A stretch of DNA of 64,000 nucleotides from Nereocystis luetkeana. Taxonomy: Eukaryota; Sar; Phaeophyceae; Laminariales; Laminariaceae. The notes below the pieces were generated by a model. That model had not been told where the DNA came from and ran no database searches. It worked only from the letters and a program-made list of their open reading frames with translations. Positions 1 to 10,412 of the stretch are shown here, in pieces. The translations under genes and the position numbers were made by a program. The stretch spans positions 3,759,732-3,823,731 of the forward strand of contig JARUPZ010000005.1 of NCBI GenBank assembly GCA_031213475.1, written 5' to 3'. The stretch's first letter is position 1, and every line of letters begins with the position of its first letter.

Positions 1-329
1 CTCATCCCATTTATTGTCTTCGCACATCTTCTTCTCTCTGTCCTTCCCACTCGTAACTCAGATCCGGGGTCACATAGCAGGCTCTTCTCCCCCCTTCCCA
101 CTACGGTACGTGCCTTCCTTTTTATCGCGAGAAGATTTCAGCCTTTTCTTCCCTCGTCGACTCGCATCGAATTGTGCCTACCCACGCTGCAAGGCGCTCT
201 CAACAGTTGAATCCTTTTGATTTTGATTTTTGTAAATAAAGTCCAAAGTCCGACCCACCTGGGGCTCGAACCCAGGGCTCAAACACAAGTATAATTCAAG
301 GTTAACCACTTGAACCACCGGGGCGACCG
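1..329 (-). mobile_element. tRNA-derived SINE, copy 1
   Basis: A second copy of this sequence lies at 58803-59146, about 90 percent identical by eye. On the minus strand it begins with a tRNA-like head (about 328 down to 248). The head has an A-box-like stretch, a perfect B box (GGTTCGAGCCC, plus-strand 262-272) and a fully paired T arm, but the acceptor stem no longer pairs well. A unique body of about 240 nt follows. The poly(A) tail seen in copy 2 (T run on the plus strand) would lie just outside the left window edge. The head abuts copia-like coding sequence starting near 334. This is a pol III SINE and not a working tRNA. No target-site duplication can be scored at the window edge. Confidence 0.8.
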
Positions 330-333
330 CCTT

Positions 334-1614
334 GGAAGCGCGTATTGCTGGCAATAGCATGCGAGCATGGGTGGCCCATTTACCAGCTTGATGTTCAAGT
401 GGCGTTTCTGCAGAGCAAGATCGACTCCTAGGTGTACGCCAAGCTAGCTCCGGGACAAGAGGCTACGGATGGCAAGACCGGCGTACCTTTGGTGATGAAG
501 CTGAAGCGCAGCCTGTACGGCCTAGCACAGTCACCGGTCCTTTGGTACGACACCATCGACGCAGCGCTGCTGGGTATTGGATTCACGCCCACGTTGTCGG
601 ACCCTTGCGTTTGCACGCATGGGAGCGACGAAACCTTCGCCATCCTAACACTGTACGTCGATGATATCCTCAGTACCAGGTGGAGCGAGGAAGTGGGGAA
701 GCGGCTGAAGAAGCTCTTAGGGACCGCTTCGCTATGACCGACATGGGCGAGGTCAGTCTTATTCTTGGCATGGCCGTCACCCGGGATTACGACGCAGGGA
801 CGCTGACCATCACTCAAAAGGACTACGTCAAGAACATCCTCGAGAGGTTCGGTATGCTGAACTCCAACCCCGGGCACACTCCGGGCTACGGGCCGGAGTT
901 GTCAAACGAGCAGCCGGGGGAGAAGCTGCTAAGCGCAACAGCCGTTAAGCTCTACCAAGCTACCGTGGGCTCGGTACTGTATTCGGCTCAGGTTACCCGC
1001 TACGACATCTGCTACGCGGTCAACCAACTCACCAGGGCATGCAGCAAGCCGGCGGCAATACATCTGACTGCGGCCCAACATCTACTCCGCTACCTGAAGG
1101 GGCGCATCCCGACCTGGCCATCGTATACAAGAGAGGGCAGTTCCGGATGACCAGCTACACGGACGCATCGTTCGCGGCTAATCCGGATAGCCGCAAGTCC
1201 ACTTCAGGCTTCATCTTCTATATTAGCGGAGGGCCCATCAGCTTCGGGGCCAAGACGCAGTCACTGACTGCGCAATCGACAGTGAAAGCGGAAGTCATGG
1301 CAATCAGCTTCGGGGGAAAGGAGTCTACCTACCTCTCCAACTTCATGCTGGAGCTGGACTTCAAATCCTTCAGCTCGGTGCCCATCAACTGCGACAGCAC
1401 CGATGCGTTGCACGTTTCGGGAAACTCAACGTACAGCTCGAGGACGAAACACATCGCTTTGAGCTTCTTCTTCCTTCGCGAGCTGGTCAAGGGCGGCAAG
1501 ATCACCATCCACCATGTGCCGACGCAGCAAATGCTTGCCGACTGCGCGACCAAGCACCTCGCTAAAACGCAATTCGGCTCGATCCTGCAACAGATCAAGG
1601 ACTTCTCGTGCTGA
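334..1614 (+). mobile_element. Ty1/copia retrotransposon pol fragment (RT + RNase H), broken
   Basis: Three reading frames together give the end of a copia polyprotein. From 334 the frame encodes a WPIYQLDVQVAFLQ segment (the usual 'QMDVKTAFL' region of RVT_2). An in-frame TAG follows at 429-431, then SLYGLAQSP and the YVDD catalytic motif near 655-666. A frameshift near 710 leads to DRFAMTDMGEV and the RT connection region, and another near 1105 leads to the RNase H part (YTDASFAANP, KTQSLTAQSTVKAE, then TKHIAL) ending at TGA 1612-1614. No gag, protease or integrase is visible. The element is dead: one stop and two frameshifts. Its left end coincides with the SINE head, so it is truncated or split there. 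Confidence 0.85.
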
Positions 1615-2929
1615 GCAGGGATTCTTCGAACGAGAGATCGAGCATCAACGTCTACGGGGTCGGTGCACACGAGGGGTGATGTCGTAGTCTTTAACAGCTG
1701 TATCATAGTTGGCAGTGCCCCAATGTTCCTTTGTTAAGGGCGGCAGGAACATTGGGAGATCGTTCGGTTCTATGCTTGTTGCGAACTGAAAGGAGTCGCT
1801 GTTTTTAGACTACTGCTAACATCTTCTATTCTTGGTCGATTAACTGACTGGAATATTGTTTACGTTTTGTTTTCTAGCTTGGCGGACCAGTCGGTTAATC
1901 TGCAAGTATCATGCAGATTGTATGGGGCAGGCAGAGACGTTGCTACATGGTAGTTTGTTTCTTCATGTATTTCTAGGTCAACTAACTGATCACTGGAGTA
2001 CTGTTTTCGCATCTTATTTGGTAGTGTACGTAAGCCACGAGTAGGTTTTATGACAAGACTTCACCCATAATGCCGCCGTTCATACACGGGCCTGAATACG
2101 TTGTTTTATTTTTTCTGCGCGGTAGGTCACCTTTCCTGCAACAAAACCCATTGTTGTGCAGGGTTTCGAGATTGCAAAGAGTTGCCGTCCCTATCAAGCT
2201 ACGAGCTAGCTTAGGTATGTAAGTCGTTGAAGGAATTGTGATATTTATTGTCGACTACGCAGTAGTCATTGACGATGTCACCCCCATCGAGGGGTCGTGT
2301 TGGTGTTAGGTACTTCGCTACAAGCAGCGAGCGAGTAGCCTCCGGAGTCGGAGTCGCTGGTTGGTAACATAGTCGCCTTGGTCAGTACCAAGTACTCAGT
2401 AGAATCTACGTAGTGCTACTGAAGCATGCGCATGGAACACATAATTATGCGGTGTATCCAAACGTACATACGTAATAGAGAATGCGGCGAAATACGAACA
2501 GGAACATTCTGGGAATATTGCGGGATGTTTCTAAGCGGTTCGAGAAAGCCGAGATCAGTAAGAACGTAATAATGGTACGGAGTACGTAGAACGTCTGGAA
2601 GGGTGGCCTTCCTGAGAATGTTGCCAAGTACGTTGAGTGCCCGGAAGCATAGCGTTCTTGAAAACGGTACATAGTATGTAGAACGTCTAGAAGCGTAGAG
2701 CTTGACGCTGCTAGCCGACATGGTTCTGAGTTGCTGAACTCCCCCTCTAGCCCACTCTCGTTTCTGCCACCAGAATCTCTTAATCCGCCATGAGAGCGCC
2801 TGTTCAACATCTTTCTTTCTGAGCTGAAGTTCGCAACTGGATCTGTCTAACAGTAATCCAAGCGTTTACCTCTCGACTATCATCATAGTCCGTCATATCC
2901 AACATTATCACCTACAATAATAGTTGCTG
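1615..2929. other. Gene-free stretch after copia fragment
   Basis: No credible coding sequence. A purine-rich GAGGGGTGATG near 1672-1681 could be a polypurine tract followed by a decayed 3' LTR, but no second LTR is in the window to compare. Short near-repeats built on GTAGAACGTCT and GGAAGCGTAG occur at 2587-2705. Confidence 0.4.
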
Positions 2930-3965
2930 ATCATAAAACCTATGCCAATGGAACGCGAAGTTAAAAAAAAAAGTCAAATATATTGCGCTTTCAAAGAACA
3001 GCCGAAAATTTCCTCGTACCGCCGCTGTGGGAAAAAAAAGAGAAGAAATGTTTGTTTGTTTTTTTCCCAACAGCTGCAGGCGGCGCAATTTGTTTTTTTC
3101 TGGTTCCAAATTGTCGACACGGCGATAGAAACCAGCTCGTGCGACGATCGACGCTCGATCTCGACAAAGACTCAGCCCACGGCCAACCCACTCGGTATCT
3201 GTCAAGGCCAACGAATACAGATGACGGCCTCGAAGATACCAGGTGGATCCATGGTCTAGGGGGAGAGAGCTCGCCGGCGGCGTCCTACGGTATCCTCCCA
3301 AACCTGAAAAAAAGTCTACTTTTTGCCATTCGAGACGGATGGAGAAGTTTTGTCTTCTGTTTTGTGCAAACCAGTGGCCAAATGTTTTTTATCATACGCC
3401 TGGTCAGCTCCCGCCACATGACACCGGCCATGGTGTGAAGACGGTGACCCTAGGGTGGGTCGGAGCCCCTAACGAGCGCACTCCGTTCAGAATTCATGAC
3501 GCAATGGTTGGTTTTGTTGATTGATGTCTGTCGAGGACTCGTAATCTCGCCGCTTCGAACCAAAGATCGGCCTGAGTTTCTCTCAAGCCGATGTTGGCCC
3601 AACATCGGCCCCAGATTTATTTTTTATTTTTTTCGGGCTTTTCCAAAAGTTATTAAACTTTTTTTTTCGAAACATGACGCAATCGTTGGTTTTGTTGATC
3701 GATGTCTGTCGAGGACTCGTAATCTCGCCGCTTCGAACCAAAGATCGGCCTGGGTTTCTCTCGAGCCGATGTTGGCCCAACATCGGCCCCATACCAGGGT
3801 ATTAGTTTTTTTCTTTTTTCGGGCTTTTCCAAAAGTTATTAAACTTTTTTTTTCTAAACCTGCCCAATGGAAGCGTGTTCTAAACATGTTTGGAGGGTGT
3901 CTTTGAAATTCAAAAGTTTTATTGATACTTTGCTTTCCCATTGGCATAGGTCTAAAACACCAAAT
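2930..3965. mobile_element. About 1-kb inverted-repeat-bounded element
   Basis: The left end (CCTATGCCAATGG followed by an AAGTT...CAAA stretch) reappears inverted at the right end near 3895-3958. A third copy of this roughly 65-bp piece is at 28170-28240. The inside has A/T-rich runs and the 178-bp tandem duplication at 3496-3852, with no convincing ORF. It is probably a non-autonomous DNA element. A target-site duplication is not clear. Confidence 0.45.
3496..3852. repeat. 178-bp tandem duplication (2 units)
   Basis: Unit 1 starts at 3496 and unit 2 at 3674, both with ATGACGCAAT(G/C)GTTGG. They run in parallel through GCCGATGTTGGCCCAACATCGGC, itself a long palindrome, and end in matching T-rich tracts. 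The units differ by a few substitutions and a short insertion. Confidence 0.85.
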
Positions 3966-4589
3966 TCATGAAAACAACCAGGAAGCCCGATCGATACATA
4001 CATGCATCTGCTCAGAGCAGGAACGATTATCCCTCGTGGTTCGTTTCCTTCCGGCGCTACTTGAGCCCCCGGAAAGTCGATACCTGACAAATGGGGATCA
4101 CTGCACGCAGTGGCCATTGCCCTCCACTTTGGTTTTAATGGAAGGGATACTCGAGCTACCTCTTGGGGCCGACTTCGAGAGCTAGATTATTTAATAAAAG
4201 ACTAAAAAAGTACGTCAGCTGTAACGGGATATTCATATATGACATTTCAGCACTTACTTATTGTGTTAAGTAGTCGACGAATTTGATGCAGCCACAAAAG
4301 CCGTCGATAGACGTTTTGCTGTAAGAGGCCATCGAAATTGAGGAACAACTAACTGGAGAGTTTGCACAACCCCCACGTTCACTCGTCAAACCGCATCTGA
4401 ATTACCACAGGTTATCTTTATTGCCCTCAAGCGGCGTTTTTTTCAAGAAGAGTAATCCATTCTTCACACATCCTCGACACACAAGGTGTCTGCTCGGTCA
4501 GTTTAACGGCTCTGACAGCGCAAAGCGAAAATGCAACAGGGACCGCCAGTCAAAATATAGGTGTGTTCTTACTGTTATTTCATAAAATG
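3966..4589. other. No gene seen
   Basis: Only short unsupported ORFs. No domain, splice-consistent exon or repeat was recognised. Confidence 0.4.
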
Positions 4590-4740
4590 TTATCTCGCAC
4601 CCCACCCCCGCCCTCGTTGGGGATGGCGGTATCGTTTGTACTGCTTCGTTTGTCAAAGATGCATTTTCGCCCCGCTCCCGCCCCCGCCTCACACTGGGGA
4701 TGTGGCGGTAGCTTTGGTACCTGGCGCTTTTTTAGTCTCT
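4590..4740. repeat. G/C-rich dispersed repeat, copy 1
   Basis: Two imperfect units, each a CCCGCCCxCG block followed by TGGGGATG(T)GGCGGTA. The reverse complement of the same phrase (CTACCGCTACATCCCCAGCG) occurs at 44828-44848, with further units at 44885-44930. Confidence 0.5.
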
Positions 4741-5169
4741 AACGGGTAGGCTTTCTTTCTTTCTTCGACGTCCCTTCACGGGTTTTTAGTCTCTCAGAGT
4801 ACGAGTACTCGTAAAAGGTGTGGGAGTAAGTTTTGAGCACCCGCATCTTCGGCCTATGTTTACTAGTTCGCGGAGCCGGGATTTTCCCGAAAATTCTATT
4901 TTACTGCTTATATAAATACGGCTTATCAAGGTGGGCTAGTGCTAGTTTTATGGTATGGCCCTACTGGAAGACCTGTAAAGGTGCAGGACAGAGGAATACA
5001 GGGAACAACGGCGTACTGTATTTCATGGAAGGACTGCTCGCATAGGGAACAAGCAAGGGTTCGGGACGAGACAATAGGCGAATCCCCTCTTTTTCAGGCC
5101 TTCATCGCCGCCCGAATTGATCTTGTAACAATGAATGTAGAGGGAAGACAAGGACAACGTGACGTGTGT

Positions 5170-5227
5170 ACATACACACGCACACCTGCTCCAGCGCCAC
5201 ATACACACGCACACCTGCTCCAGCGCC
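5170..5227. repeat. 29-bp perfect tandem repeat, two units
   Basis: ACATACACACGCACACCTGC followed by TCCAGCGCC occurs at 5170-5198 and again, identically, at 5199-5227. No gene is associated. Confidence 0.9.
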
Positions 5228-5822
5228 CAGGGGCAGAGCAACAACCGTGGTTCTTCGAGGACGCAGCTTCAAGGTGAAGAGGTTTACGTTGCAGCCCCAC
5301 CAGCATACGCAGGAAGGCTTGTCCACGGGGGGCGGAGGTGTTGAGATGTGTCTTGATATAAATAATTATGTAATGTCAGCGTCCGTCGGCAGCTTAGTGA
5401 CCACGGTTCCGGGGAGTTTTTAGCATACCTATCCGGCATACTGAGGGCTAATTATGTCCAAAGGGGAGTGCTGCCCATTGAGGACTAATCTGGAGTAGAT
5501 AGCGAGGCTGAGTACGGGATTAAGAAAAAGCGATGGCGGAAGCCCTCCCTGAGAGCTGGCGGTGCAGGGCGTTCCGGGGATGAGGACGGCGCCTCAAGTC
5601 AGTCGGAGATGAAAGTATTGCCGGCACGCGACACGGAAATCATCAACTCGCGGCAACGAAAGTTGGCAAGCAGATCAATCCGGTCTGCGGACGACAGGCT
5701 CGTCGCCCCGCAGATCGGCTCCTCGGCACAACACGTTCGCTGTTTAGAAACGACCTATTCGCGGGGACTGAGGCCAGAGGCCTCACCAAGGCCTATTAGC
5801 GGAGCCACCAAGCTGGGTCCGT

Positions 5823-5963
5823 GCGTTCGACGGAGTCATACAAACCCAGGAGTTCGTGTTCATGGGACGGTACCTTTGGGGGGAGATTATGGTTCCTATG
5901 CAAAGATATCAGTTGACACTAGAGCCATGCTATAAATGCGGTAAACGGGGACAATCACTGTAA
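5823..5963 (+). pseudogene. Retroelement gag/ORF1 zinc-knuckle relic
   Basis: A short open stretch encodes FVFMGRYLWGEIMVPMQRYQ followed by a single CYKCGKRGQ knuckle and a stop at 5961-5963. It resembles the C2HC nucleic-acid-binding knuckle at the end of LINE ORF1 or gag proteins, with the expected His replaced by Gln. The upstream sequence (5520-5820) is scrambled in all frames. The call rests on one motif and is weak. Confidence 0.35.
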
Positions 5964-7562
5964 GTGTTCATCAGGTTCCTGAAATGAGGAGCGGTTTATT
6001 CCCTCGACCCGAAACCCGATTGAAACAAATAAATATTCGCATCTCTCGGCGAACAATCCTAACGGCTACGCAAAATTCCGCAGAACACACGAGATTACGC
6101 TCACACTGGGCAGTTCTTCAGGTGAAGAGTCCCGTCGGTCATGAATGTTCGGAGCCCAAAAATACAACAATACTTTCTATAGGTAGCATGCCTCTATCGT
6201 GGCATGGATCACTGGGAACTTTGCGGAAAAGGGCGGGCGGTGTGGTGCTGCATGCAATAATACACACCGTGTAAATGCACTTGTCTCGAGTGGCGGCATT
6301 TTGTACAGGGCTTATACATGAGGCATTATGATACCGGTACGAATACACTGGGCGGTATCGAAAATGTTTGTTCAATTAGAACGACAAACGGAAACATACT
6401 CCATTCCTACCGTTCGTTGTGCAGGATCTACTTGAAATTTAGTTTCGGCGCAAGAATTGGTCGAGGGCCTCTGCTTTTCAGCGTGAGCAGCAACAACGCA
6501 GTACTAGTGGGGCAGGTTCTAAATGCGCTACGTACAATAAAAGAAATACTGAAATACTGCTTTCACCGCATACTATCCAGGAGAAAAGTGCCGTAAATCT
6601 GGGCAATAAAATACCTGGTACAAGACAACAATTCAACAACACAATGAAGCAACCACGAGTGCAGCAGGCAAGCAAATGACACAACCCACCACCAAAACCG
6701 CAGGAAAACGAAGCTGTACTGCTGCATAAAGCAAGTAGTGGCAATGGACTCAAACCAAGGTAGTGCTTGTGACGCTTCAATAGCAACAGTACTCGATGTG
6801 GAGAGCTACGTACCGCCAACAACCCAATCCCCTTGAATCACACAAGGCGGCTGCACACAAAGCGTACCAGCATCGCATTCCATGTTCGTATTCGTGCACA
6901 ACGGTGTTTCCAATTTAATGTGTAGTTTGTACCAGTATATTTGAACAAAGTAGCAAGTCACGAACCGCCGACGAACCTTGACCTTATGCGGAGGCCCAGT
7001 ATTCTAACGACAGAAAAAACTGACTGCAAAAAACAAAATATAATTCGACGGCAACCTCTACAGAACACGGCATCCAAAGTGTCCCCGGCGATACCTCGCT
7101 CGTGTCACACTGCTGAGACGGACGTTCCTAACGCGCAAAGTCCAACCAATGATTAAACCGTGCACAGCACAAGCGATGTCAGCGACACAAGAATCCTTCA
7201 ACATGCCGATTGAACTCAAAATACAGAAACATATCTACGTCACAGCAGGCTGATGGTCGTACCACAGAAAGCTACAACCATGCAACGCTGCATTTTTTCC
7301 GAAGCCGGCTACCGTAGAGCGGTGCCGTGGAAACCTGTCAAGCCCTCCAGGTTACGAGGTATACAGGAGCCGCATGGCTTGGCATCTTCATCTAGCAACA
7401 CTAAAAACAGTCATTAATGACTGCTACACGACCCTTTCAGACAGGACTGCTGTGGTGTCGTACCTGTGTCGCAGATACATTCAACCATTGTTGTCACAAC
7501 ACATTAATAAAATAAACGTCGACGCAAGCCCACAAAACTTCACCAAAACTGCTGCGGCAGGT
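5964..7562. other. Gene-free stretch
   Basis: No exon-like or domain-like coding sequence was found. One TACCGGTA-type TA palindrome is near 6331. This is the downstream flank of the minus-strand SIN1-like gene. Confidence 0.4.
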
Positions 7563-10412
7563 CTACGGCAAATTTTTCGTTCGGAACAGTTCAAAAGGAT
7601 CCAACGACGGCGGTACGCGATCTTTGATCTCCGCCAGATCGATATCCTCGCCAGTGTCCATATTTCTGAGCTTGACGGTCTCTTCCGCCCCTTCTTGGTC
7701 AGGAATCTGCTCGACGGTCTCTTTCACTCCTTCTTGGTCAGGAATCTGCTTGATGGTCTCTTCCGCCCCTTCTTGGTCGAGAATCTGCTTGACGGTCTCT
7801 TCCGCCCCTTCTTGGTCAGGAATCCGCTTGACGGTTTCTTCGGGCCCTTCTTGTTCAGGAATCTGCTTGGCAGTCTCTTCCGCTCCCTCTCGGTCAGGAA
7901 CCTTCTCCGGAACCTGAACCTTCTCAGGAACCTGCACCTGCTCAGGCACCTGTTCCTTGGCACTTGGTCCCATGCCCAAAAGCTGCTCGAACTCACACTC
8001 AGCTGCACTGACCGCGGCGCTCCTTAAGCCGCTATCTCTGAAGCGTACTAAATCTAGTTGACCGTTGGAGGCTGAAGAAACGCATAGCACGACAGTTGGA
8101 AAACGATGGAGAATATAGCATTCAGTTTACACATAATTACACACGAAATAAGTATCGGAATCAAATACAGGTGTATATTGACAAAATGTCAAAATGTGCT
8201 CGGAAAAGAAGACGTGGAACCTGAACTGTTGTCAACTGTTTCCCCAACAAGGCCTCAACTTCATTCGGATTGGGTTCCAAGGTCGTTCACCCACCCACCT
8301 ATTGGCATGCTCATGTGATGCGTCCCCTCTTGCCCGGGAGTTTGAAAATCAACCTCGAGAGTCATAGTTGCCCCTGCGCCTGGTGCCTCCATGGCCCCAG
8401 TTCCCGTTAACGGACCATTCAGGCCTTTGTGTAACGCGATGGTGATATGCAACATCGGTTCCACCTTCGCCTGAGGTTTGGCGGGTAAGTGTGGCGCAAA
8501 AAGAACGCAAAGTGAGGAAGGCATGCAATTGAGGACATTCATCGTGACTTGATGGGAGGCCAAAGTGACCCGGGGCATCCGTCACTAAGGACGCGTGACA
8601 CAACCGCTGGAGCTGTAGCCGGTTCACATTCGCGGGATGAAAAAAAAAAAAGTAGCAGCACGCACCTGGTGGCACAAAACGAATTGATCCACGCCCACGT
8701 CCGTGATGACAGCAGAAGAATCGAGGCCTGGGAAGTCCAAATCGGGGTCCCAGTCGTCGTCTGCAATGCGCAGTACGTATTTATTAGTCCCCTGCAACAA
8801 CAATCCAAGAGCGAACGAAAAAAAATGAACTTCGCAAAAACACCACAGCTGATCGTCCACGGCGGGAAAGCCGCAAAAGCCATCACTACGACAATGAAAA
8901 TGCGGAAGCCGTGGAGCGCTATAATATACCAGTAGAGCGTAGCGCGGCCAAACGAAAAGATAGGTCGATGTTCGCTGCAGACAGCTCCCACGTTCAACTG
9001 TTGTTCATACCTTGTACGTTACATTATATTCCAACCATACTGTATATTCCAAACATAAACGGTATGGTACTATTCATATGTACCGGTACCAGGTACCTGG
9101 TATACCATAAGCCACGCACAAAACCCAACCTCACTATTTTAGCACCACTGCGACCAAAGTTCAGGATGCCCGAGCTCGCCCGTCTACGAGCCCGCCCCAA
9201 ACCTGGGAGAAAAGAGTAACGAATATTCATGAAACAGCCGCCTGGTTATGGGAGAAAATATGGGACCAGGCGCCTCACCTGTGTCAGTTCGCTTCCCAGT
9301 TCAAGCGATTTGCACTCGGACACCAACGATCCAATTAGCTGCTCCGCCTGGACAGGAAGCGAATGTTAGCAGATACAGTCGAGGGGACAGCTTTAATTTG
9401 ACACTAAAGTGAGGCTGCCCGAGACAAGTTTGTCCAAGACGAGACCTACTACTACCGGGATTAATTTCCTGCTACGGAAGCGTTACTCGTGGACGCGAAA
9501 GAAAAGCAAGCCCGCAAGTCGCCACTGCTAACGCGCGCAGCACACTCTCCACAATATTACGCACCGTACAACCGCCTGGACCATGATCAGCGCCGTGGTC
9601 CACACGCGGGTCTCCCATCAGGCTCTCTCCATCGCTGAGTGTATCGTCACGTTGTCGAGCTCCAGTCAGTGGTCCCGCTAGACCATGCTGAGAGGCACCG
9701 ATCTTGACCGCTGCTAAACCGACAGCCAACAGCGAGCCCTGTTGCGTTTCTCCAGGGATCTGAGGTATAGAAAGGGTATCGGGGTAGCTGTTGCTTCACT
9801 CACGTGTTGCGCACGCCACCGGAATAAAAACATACCCGAGAGCGTGAGTGGACAAATATCGAATATTGGTGTCATACAGTGCTACTTATTAGTTGTATTT
9901 ACTACGGCTGTAGCTTACAGTCTCACCGCATAGGTGTACCAGGTACGACTCAAGTTTATAGAGGAGATACGCAGACGATGCTGGCAAGCATTTAAGCGTG
10001 TGAAGATTGAATGACATCTAAGGCCACAAAGCATCAGAGTAAAATACGCCGATAAGTACACACGCTCCCTGTAGAAGAGGGCACGCCTCACCTCGGGCAC
10101 GTCTTCCTTGACGATCAGGTCGGCCTTGCCAACGCCTTCTTGGGTACCCGTAACCACTTCGTCTGCAGCCTCGCCGTCAGAATCATATCTTGCCAGGGGA
10201 GAATCTGAAACTGACGGATCGCGAGGATTGTAAACGAACGCGTCTCGCACCGTTTCGCCTTCGTACGATGACGAAGGGGTGGTGTCCATGAGCTCCGACA
10301 CGAAAAGCTGCTCGCTCATGACATCGCTGTCCGCATCGCCACGAGGTCCTCCTACGCTGCGCCGACGAAGGTCTGCGAATCTGATCCGTTCCCCCGTGCT
10401 GACTTTCTTCAT
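7563..10412 (-). CDS. SIN1/AVO1-like TORC2 subunit (CRIM-domain protein), 6 exons
   Basis: Proposed exons on the minus strand: 10412-10092, 9759-9565, 9347-9279, 8791-8666, 8470-8299 and 8071-7563, giving about 463 residues. Introns are GT-AG; the first four are phase 0 and the last is phase 1. Exons 3-4 read TAEQLIGSL...YVLRIADDDWDPDLDFPGLD...VDQFVL. This matches the SIN1 CRIM domain, including the acidic loop that in the family recruits AGC kinases to TORC2 (here about residues 206-215). Exon 1 is acidic and Ser-rich. Exon 6 holds six 13-residue repeats of the type IPDQEGAEETVKQ. No Ras-binding or PH domain is recognised downstream, so the C terminus is unlike animal and yeast SIN1, or further exons were missed. 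Start: the first Met (10412-10410) before the KKVSTGERIRFADL segment. The CRIM match is the basis of the name; the rest of the protein is unrecognised. Confidence 0.65.
7672..7905 (-). repeat. 39-bp coding minisatellite (six 13-aa repeats) in SIN1-like exon 6
   Basis: On the minus strand the units read VPDREGAEETAKQ, IPEQEGPEETVKR, IPDQEGAEETVKQ, ILDQEGAEETIKQ, IPDQEGVKETVEQ and IPDQEGAEETVKL. They are preceded by shorter VPEKVQ/VPEQVQ hexamers. Frame is kept in every unit. Confidence 0.9.

Noticed and set aside
248..328. Functional tRNA gene on the minus strand
   Set aside because: B box and T arm are good, but the acceptor stem does not pair and the sequence is fused to a repeated body with a poly(A) tail; it is a SINE head.
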